A stretch of 64,000 nucleotides of DNA. It comes from Fervidobacterium thailandense. GTDB lineage: Bacteria > Thermotogota > Thermotogae > Thermotogales > Fervidobacteriaceae. Location of the stretch: assembly GCF_001719065.1 (NCBI RefSeq), contig NZ_LWAF01000006.1:1-64000 (forward strand), given 5' to 3'. Positions 59,132 through 64,000 of the stretch are shown here, piece by piece. Each line of letters starts with the position of its first letter. The first letter of the stretch is position 1. The position numbers were made by a program, and so were the translations under genes. The notes under the pieces are model-generated. The model did not search any database. It was not told the origin of the DNA and saw only the letters and a list, made by a program, of their open reading frames with translations.

Positions 59132-61951
59132 TCAATCGACCCTCGCTTTCGCTTTACTTAGAGAATTTATCAGCGATTCAACATCGAGAAAGAACATGTA
59201 CGCGTTCTCTCGCTCGTTGAATAGGTAGGTTTCACTCAGCTTTTCAAAATGACCGGCCTTGAACTGAACCACAAGTCCAACGTCGCTGATCTTAGCCTTC
59301 GAAACTCCAAGGTTCCACAAGTAGACACGCAACCGTGCCATGTTGAGTAAGTTACGCACACTTTCAGGTAATCGGCCAAACCTATCCTCGAGCTCTTCCT
59401 CGATGTTATCGATTTCTTCAAAAGTTGTCGCCGATGCGATCCTTCTGTAGAAACGCATGCGCTCGAACGGGTTGTACACATAAAACTCCGGGATTACGAT
59501 GCTTCCCACAATACCTTCGATCTCCGTATCAACCCTACTAACGACCTGGCCCGTGTACTCCGTTATCGCATCGTTCAGCATCTCAAGATAATAGTTTAGC
59601 CCAACATCGTTGATAAACCCGTGTTGCTCAACTCCGAAAATTGCACCAATACCTCGAATTTCCATATCCCTCAGTGCGATTTTCATCCCACTGCCCGGTC
59701 CAACGTACGCCTTAATTGCGTAAAGTCTTTCCAGAACCTTATCACTCACATGCTTTGGATGGAAGAAATACGCGAACGCAATTTTATCACTTCGCCCCAC
59801 ACGGCCACGGAGTTGGTACAACTGTGCCAAGCCGTATCGGTGTGCATCGTCGACGATGATCGTGTTTGCGTTGGGTACGTCCACACCGTTCTCAATTATC
59901 GTTGTACATAACAGAACATCGACTTTTCCGTGGAAGAATGCTTCAATAGCCTTTTTGAACTCACTTTTCGGTTGTTGACCGTGTATCACCGCGATGGTCA
60001 CGTCCGGGACAATTTCTTTTAGACGTTCGAACACATCGTAGAGTGTGTTAACCCTGTTGTGAACGTATATTACCTGCCCGCCTCTATTAACTTCGCGCAT
60101 TATTGCGAGTCTTACTATCCGCTCATCAAACGGCCCAATGTGCACCTGGACCTCTTTCCTTCCGAACGGTGGGGTCTTTATTTCCGACAGGTCCTTCAAA
60201 CTCGAGATGGCCATGTGTAAGGTTCTCGGTATCGGTGTGGCACTCATGCTCAGTACATTTACGTTCGCCCGGAGCTTCTTGAAGTGTTCTTTTTGTTCCA
60301 CACCGAATTTCTGTTCCTCGTCGATAACGACCAAACCGAGATCAAAGAATCTAACGTCGTTAAACACGCTATGGGTTCCTACAAGCACATCGATCGTGCC
60401 CGATTTGACACCCTTGATAATCTCTTCGCGTTCTTTCTTAGTTGAATATCTACTTAATAGAGCAACGCGTATTCCGAAGTCCTTGAAACGTTCGTTCAAC
60501 GTTTCGAAATGCTGCTTGGCAAGTACCGTTGTTGGTGCCACGAGTACAGCTTGCTTTCCCGAAACGACCGTTCTGAATATTGCCCTGATTGCAACCTCCG
60601 TCTTCCCGTACCCAGCATCACCAACCAGCAATCGGTCCATCGGCTTTTCGCTCGCCAGATCTTCGAGCACATCATTTATAGCTTGTAGCTGATCCGGTGT
60701 CTCAACATACGGGAAGGTCTGTGCAAAACTTTGCTCAAGTTCCGGATCACCTTCGAGAATAACGCCTTTTATCGAACTTCGAATGTGTTGTAACATCACC
60801 AACTCGCGAACGATGGTTTCCAGGTTCTTCTTAACCCGTTGAACTCGCTTTGACCAAGTGTTCCGTTTAAGATTATCAAGCTTTACTCCAGCATCGTCAC
60901 CTATGTACTTATCGACCAAATCCACGCGTTCGATTGGAACGTAAAGAACAGCATCTGCAAATTGAAGGACCATGAATTCCCTGATAGCACCGTTCGTCTC
61001 AACCTTCCGAATCTCGAGAAATTTCGCAATTCCGTACTTCTTGTGGACAACTATATCCCCTGGCTGTAGCTCATCCTCGCTCAGAACCGGCGCAACAACT
61101 TCCTCGAAAGAAGAAGGTTCCTCTCTTTTCACCGTCCTGGAAACGAGCGTACCTTCGTAATTTTTTGCAACGTTGAGGATTTTTTCCGGTTCGAATATTG
61201 CGTATTTTCTGTAGACATTCCTCAGTTCATCCGAGGGAATTGACAAGCGCAACTCTCTCTCAAACGAGGAAAAATGATCAATAACTGATTTTCTATCGAC
61301 GATGAAAAACTCTACGTTGTAGTCCAATATTGTTCCATCAACATATTTTCCGGTGAATTGTTCATCAACAGGTTCGATCTCAGCTGTTGTGTCATGAAGA
61401 ACAAACTCTCGGGCTGGAAGGATGAGGGCACGTTCCAACCGCTCCACACTTCTTTGCGTTGCAAGATCGAACCTTCTTATCTCTTCAACGATGTTATCGT
61501 AAAGTTCTACCCTCGTCGGCACACCGTCCGGTCCCACAAAATCGATTATTTCACCGCGTATCGAGAACGTGCCACCTTCCCGAACGTTGAACACCCTTTC
61601 ATAGCCGTAACGAATGAAAAGCTCCTCGGGATTTTCCAACACATCACCAGGCTTCAGCTCCACGATCGTCTTGCTGAGTTGTTCTGGTCGCATCACGTAA
61701 TGCAACAACGCTCGGAGTGTAGCAACACCCCGGAGTTGACCTTTTAAGGCTTGGTAAAGTGCAAAGATACGTCGCGAGCGTACATGCCAGGACGGACGGA
61801 TGTTCTCCGTTGGTAAAACATCGTAGTCAGGTATGTAAAAGAAACCTTCCAGGTTTGCTTCCTTCTCCGTTGGGACTATAAGGATAACGTTTCTATCCTT
61901 GGGTAAATCAGCGAGTAGCCCAACCATCTTCGCTCTGAATCCACCTTCCAC
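59132..61951 (-). CDS. mfd: Transcription-repair coupling factor Mfd
   Basis: A 939-residue translocase that removes stalled RNA polymerase and recruits UvrA. An N-terminal UvrB-like part, a RNA-polymerase-interaction domain (ELQPGDIVVHKKYGIAKFL), SF2 helicase motifs GDAGYGKTEVAIRA, VIDEEQKFGVEQKEHF and QLRGRVGRSDKIAFAYFF, and a TRCF C-terminal domain (YYLEMLNDAITEYTG) are present. It is about 200 residues shorter than E. coli Mfd because the N-terminal UvrB-like region is reduced, as in other Thermotogota. The GTG at 61951 has a weak GGTGG. Confidence 0.94.
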   Translation of the reverse strand: MEGGFRAKMVGLLADLPKDRNVILIVPTEKEANLEGFFYIPDYDVLPTENIRPSWHVRSRRIFALYQALKGQLRGVATLRALLHYVMRPEQLSKTIVELKPGDVLENPEELFIRYGYERVFNVREGGTFSIRGEIIDFVGPDGVPTRVELYDNIVEEIRRFDLATQRSVERLERALILPAREFVLHDTTAEIEPVDEQFTGKYVDGTILDYNVEFFIVDRKSVIDHFSSFERELRLSIPSDELRNVYRKYAIFEPEKILNVAKNYEGTLVSRTVKREEPSSFEEVVAPVLSEDELQPGDIVVHKKYGIAKFLEIRKVETNGAIREFMVLQFADAVLYVPIERVDLVDKYIGDDAGVKLDNLKRNTWSKRVQRVKKNLETIVRELVMLQHIRSSIKGVILEGDPELEQSFAQTFPYVETPDQLQAINDVLEDLASEKPMDRLLVGDAGYGKTEVAIRAIFRTVVSGKQAVLVAPTTVLAKQHFETLNERFKDFGIRVALLSRYSTKKEREEIIKGVKSGTIDVLVGTHSVFNDVRFFDLGLVVIDEEQKFGVEQKEHFKKLRANVNVLSMSATPIPRTLHMAISSLKDLSEIKTPPFGRKEVQVHIGPFDERIVRLAIMREVNRGGQVIYVHNRVNTLYDVFERLKEIVPDVTIAVIHGQQPKSEFKKAIEAFFHGKVDVLLCTTIIENGVDVPNANTIIVDDAHRYGLAQLYQLRGRVGRSDKIAFAYFFHPKHVSDKVLERLYAIKAYVGPGSGMKIALRDMEIRGIGAIFGVEQHGFINDVGLNYYLEMLNDAITEYTGQVVSRVDTEIEGIVGSIVIPEFYVYNPFERMRFYRRIASATTFEEIDNIEEELEDRFGRLPESVRNLLNMARLRVYLWNLGVSKAKISDVGLVVQFKAGHFEKLSETYLFNERENAYMFFLDVESLINSLSKAKARVD

Positions 61952-61987
61952 GCCACCGAAAAATTTTCAGAAATGTACTTCTCTTAA

Positions 61988-63256
61988 CTAAATCTGAATT
62001 GGTTCGCGGAAATCCATACCAGCGATGGCCTGTGCTTTGTCAGGATACATGAACGTATAAATGTCGCTGGCTAAAAGATCCTTTTGAAGTTGCCATCTGA
62101 AAAGTTCCGGATTTATTCGGAAGTTCCTCTTTCCCTCTTCGGTTTTCTTTAAGGCTTCCTGAATAACGTGCTCAGCAAGTGATGGTGTTGATAGTATCGG
62201 AATTGTGGCCTTTTTCTTAATTTCCCTCAGTATCTCCCTACCGCGATTTGTAAAGCCCAGTAATCTCAGGTACTGGGGTCCGTACTTGTTCGATTCCTCA
62301 ATCATTCCCTTTTCAAAACCGAACAATGCGTGCAATATGGCCCTGCGAATCCTTGAATAAGTGAACCTCTTGGCTTTAACAAGCTCGACGAACTGCTGTA
62401 AATCCCCGGTAGCTCTGGCAGCCTCGTAGAACCTTAAATCAAGTCCTTCATTGAAACTGTAGATTCTCTCAAAATCCGCTCTACTCATCTTCCGGAATAT
62501 GGGGATGACGAAGGATAAGTCCCTCCAGAAAACCGGTCCCCTGCCGGCATCAAACTCGCGCTTCAGAATCTCGTAGGTTACCGCTGGCATTGCCTCCCCG
62601 CTCTCGTCGAATTTTCCCTCGCGAATTGCCTTTCTTATGGCGCTGGCCGATGAGAATTTCCCTCGAAAGGTCTCGTCGTTGTCATCAGCTCCTACTCGTC
62701 TTATTACATGCGGTTGTATGTTACTCCCGTAGTGAATCAATGACTTGATGTATTCGATACCGAGAATATCGTTGGATTTCGAGAGCTTCTCAACTTCCGA
62801 ACTTAAAACATCCATGAGCGCGTATTTCCGCGCGTTCGGGTACGAATATCCCATCTTAAGATGAACCCTAAACGCTCGCTTAAACTCCGGAGTTTGGTGA
62901 GTCAAAAGCCGAGCTACCTTCTGCAGAAATTCCAAATCGCCGCTCTCGCTACCAAAAACGATATCGGTTACGACGCTTGTTTTATGGAGCACACCAACCG
63001 AACCAAGCGCGAACCCGCCGGCGTCTTGAACTGCGTAAACGGTCGGTAACTCGAACACCACATCGATTCCCATCCTAAGGGCGATCTCAGTGCGTGCGAA
63101 TTTGTTGACTATCGCCGGTTCTCCTCTCTGGCAGAAATTTCCACTCATGACCGCTATAACGTAATTCGGTTTAACCAGTTCTATGGCTTCCCTTAAATGG
63201 TGCAGGTGACCATAGTGAAACGGGTTATATTCAACCACCACACCGAGTACGCGCAT
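61988..63256 (-). CDS. tmcAL: tRNA(Met) cytidine acetate ligase
   Basis: A 422-residue nucleotidyltransferase-like enzyme (UPF0348) that acetylates cytidine-34 of elongator tRNA-Met with acetate and ATP. The HIGH-type motif is VEYNPFHYGHLHHL, with MSGNFCQRGEPAIVNKFART and VFGSESGDLE as family landmarks. GGGAGGATAACGG precedes the ATG. First gene of the minus-strand operon ending in ispE. Confidence 0.9.
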   Translation of the reverse strand: MRVLGVVVEYNPFHYGHLHHLREAIELVKPNYVIAVMSGNFCQRGEPAIVNKFARTEIALRMGIDVVFELPTVYAVQDAGGFALGSVGVLHKTSVVTDIVFGSESGDLEFLQKVARLLTHQTPEFKRAFRVHLKMGYSYPNARKYALMDVLSSEVEKLSKSNDILGIEYIKSLIHYGSNIQPHVIRRVGADDNDETFRGKFSSASAIRKAIREGKFDESGEAMPAVTYEILKREFDAGRGPVFWRDLSFVIPIFRKMSRADFERIYSFNEGLDLRFYEAARATGDLQQFVELVKAKRFTYSRIRRAILHALFGFEKGMIEESNKYGPQYLRLLGFTNRGREILREIKKKATIPILSTPSLAEHVIQEALKKTEEGKRNFRINPELFRWQLQKDLLASDIYTFMYPDKAQAIAGMDFREPIQI

Positions 63257-63324
63257 CCGTTATCCTCCCAGCGATTGAATTTTAACTGTCTTTACAGAGG
63301 AGCACCGTTTTTATGCGCTATTCA

Positions 63325-63349
63325 ATTATAACATAGCTCATGGTATACT
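63325..63349. promoter_or_regulatory. Divergent extended -10 promoters of tmcAL and TIGR00725 genes
   Basis: Minus strand: TATAAT (63325-63330) preceded by TGT. Plus strand: TATACT (63344-63349) preceded by TGG. The two -10 regions are 13 bases apart, so the polymerases would compete. Confidence 0.5.
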
Positions 63350-63445
63350 TCTATTAGCCGCAACGTTCTTAGCAAGAACGGAGAACCGGGTAAACTTTTC
63401 CGAACTTTGAGTTTTGCAAGCGATGAGCCGTGGAGGGATACTTCG

Positions 63446-63976
63446 ATGCGAAGAATAACTGTTGCTGTGGTAGGTTATTCCGGAGACGTGAACGAGGAAC
63501 CTGTTAAGTCCTTAGTACATTTGTGCGTTGAACTGGGAAGAGAACTTGGTAAAAGGTACACCGTCTTCACCGGTGGTCGAAACGGTGTTATGGAACTTGT
63601 TGCAAAAGGTGTTAGGGAAGTGGGAGGGATATGCGTAGGTATCCTTCCGTGGGATGGGAGTGATGCGAACGAATACAACTCTGTGGTTGTCGCCACCGGG
63701 CTTGATTTCCAGATGCGCTCGTTCATAATGATAAAGAGCGTGGATTTCGTCATTTCAGTAGGTGGTGAAATTGGAACAGCAATAGAGATTCTCGCCGCGT
63801 ACGCGAACATGAAGCCAGTAATCCTGTTGAGAAACACCGGAGGTTGGACGGATCGAATCGTTAACGTACTTATCGATGGGCTGTATCTTGATAACAGAAA
63901 GTTGTCCCCCGTTTTACAGGCCTACACCGTCGAGGAGGTAATTAGAACTATCGAAAGACTATCAGGTTCGAGGTGA
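63446..63976 (+). CDS. TIGR00725/LOG-fold protein
   Basis: A 176-residue Rossmann protein of the lysine-decarboxylase-like/LOG or molybdenum-cofactor-carrier fold. It reads VAVVGYSGDV, then YTVFTGGRNGVMELVAKGVR, with the phosphoribohydrolase-like GGEIGTAIEILAAY (PGGxGTxxE is degenerate: VGGEIGTAIE). Function in TIGR00725 members is unsettled. ATG 63446 has GGAGGG 8 bases upstream; the frame extends to 63407. Confidence 0.85.
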   Translation: MRRITVAVVGYSGDVNEEPVKSLVHLCVELGRELGKRYTVFTGGRNGVMELVAKGVREVGGICVGILPWDGSDANEYNSVVVATGLDFQMRSFIMIKSVDFVISVGGEIGTAIEILAAYANMKPVILLRNTGGWTDRIVNVLIDGLYLDNRKLSPVLQAYTVEEVIRTIERLSGSR

Positions 63977-63984
63977 GACTTGAG

Positions 63985-64000
63985 ATGCTGAAGTACGTCC
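63985..64000 (+). CDS. Start of a further gene, cut by window edge
   Basis: Only five codons (MLKYV) are visible after GAGGTGA with 8-base spacing. Nothing about its function can be said. Confidence 0.35.

Overview
The window looks like a chromosomal stretch of an anaerobic thermophile of the Thermotogota, most likely Fervidobacterium or a close relative. This is an inference from gene content and protein style, not a database match. Supporting points are a four-subunit pyruvate:ferredoxin oxidoreductase (porGDAB), a GH57 branching enzyme next to a DUF4912 protein, a lysine/diaminopimelate operon in an order resembling that of Thermotoga, a PerR-like regulator with rubrerythrin and superoxide reductase, and a shortened Mfd. 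Most genes have strong GGAGG-type ribosome binding sites, which I used to correct many starts.

Layout. 1-387 (-): truncated zinc-ribbon transposase-like gene at the left edge. 510-2773 (+): polar amino acid ABC transporter with an internal terminator after the binding protein. 3078-5458 (+): DUF4912 protein and GH57 glycan branching enzyme. 5540-8676 (+): porGDAB. 8759-15628 (+): lysine/DAP operon asd-dapF-dapA-dapB-dapH-lysC-aminotransferase, preceded by a 38-codon lysine-containing leader ORF and an attenuator-like terminator/antiterminator. 15639-17487: esterase (-), then crcB and DUF190 (+). 17784-18884 (-): AAA ATPase gene interrupted by an in-frame TGA, with tandem palindromes upstream.

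20123-34793 is a defence island of eight genes plus one insertion sequence. It has a tight six-gene operon (SF2 helicase, 69-aa protein, DndD-like SMC ATPase with CxxC hook, 153-aa protein resembling a phosphorothioation-associated family, type III Mod, type III Res), then an IS481-like element, then an McrB/McrC pair. Imperfect 45-bp direct repeats (19930-19973 and 35269-35313) bracket it. This composite restriction system is the best candidate for something undescribed.

35760-39549: PIG-L deacetylase, TnpB remnant, AAA/PD-(D/E)XK protein (-), an IS end relic, and cold shock protein. 39654-42441 (+): glycosyltransferase, tRNA-Gly(CCC), guaB. 42492-44816 (-): DUF2089 regulator, two bactofilin-like beta-solenoid proteins and a membrane protein, from a consensus promoter. 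44885-48000 (-): GH13 amylase, then cysE-cysK with a perfect inverted repeat over the promoter. 48179-49527 (+): PerR/Fur, rubrerythrin, superoxide reductase. 49602-51917 (-): malic enzyme, secreted protein, DUF554. 51987-56815 (+): EAL protein with degenerate GGDEF, DUF1576 membrane protein, small protein, isochorismatase-like hydrolase. 56834-63256 (-): tmcAL-mfd-FliK-like-flhX-Nudix-ispE operon. 63446-63976 (+): TIGR00725-type protein, with a further gene starting at the right edge.

Together the housekeeping blocks describe fermentative, ferredoxin-linked carbon metabolism, glycan storage, de novo lysine/DAP and cysteine synthesis, and oxygen defence. The accessory stretch from about 17.5 to 39.3 kb holds nearly all the mobile and broken elements.
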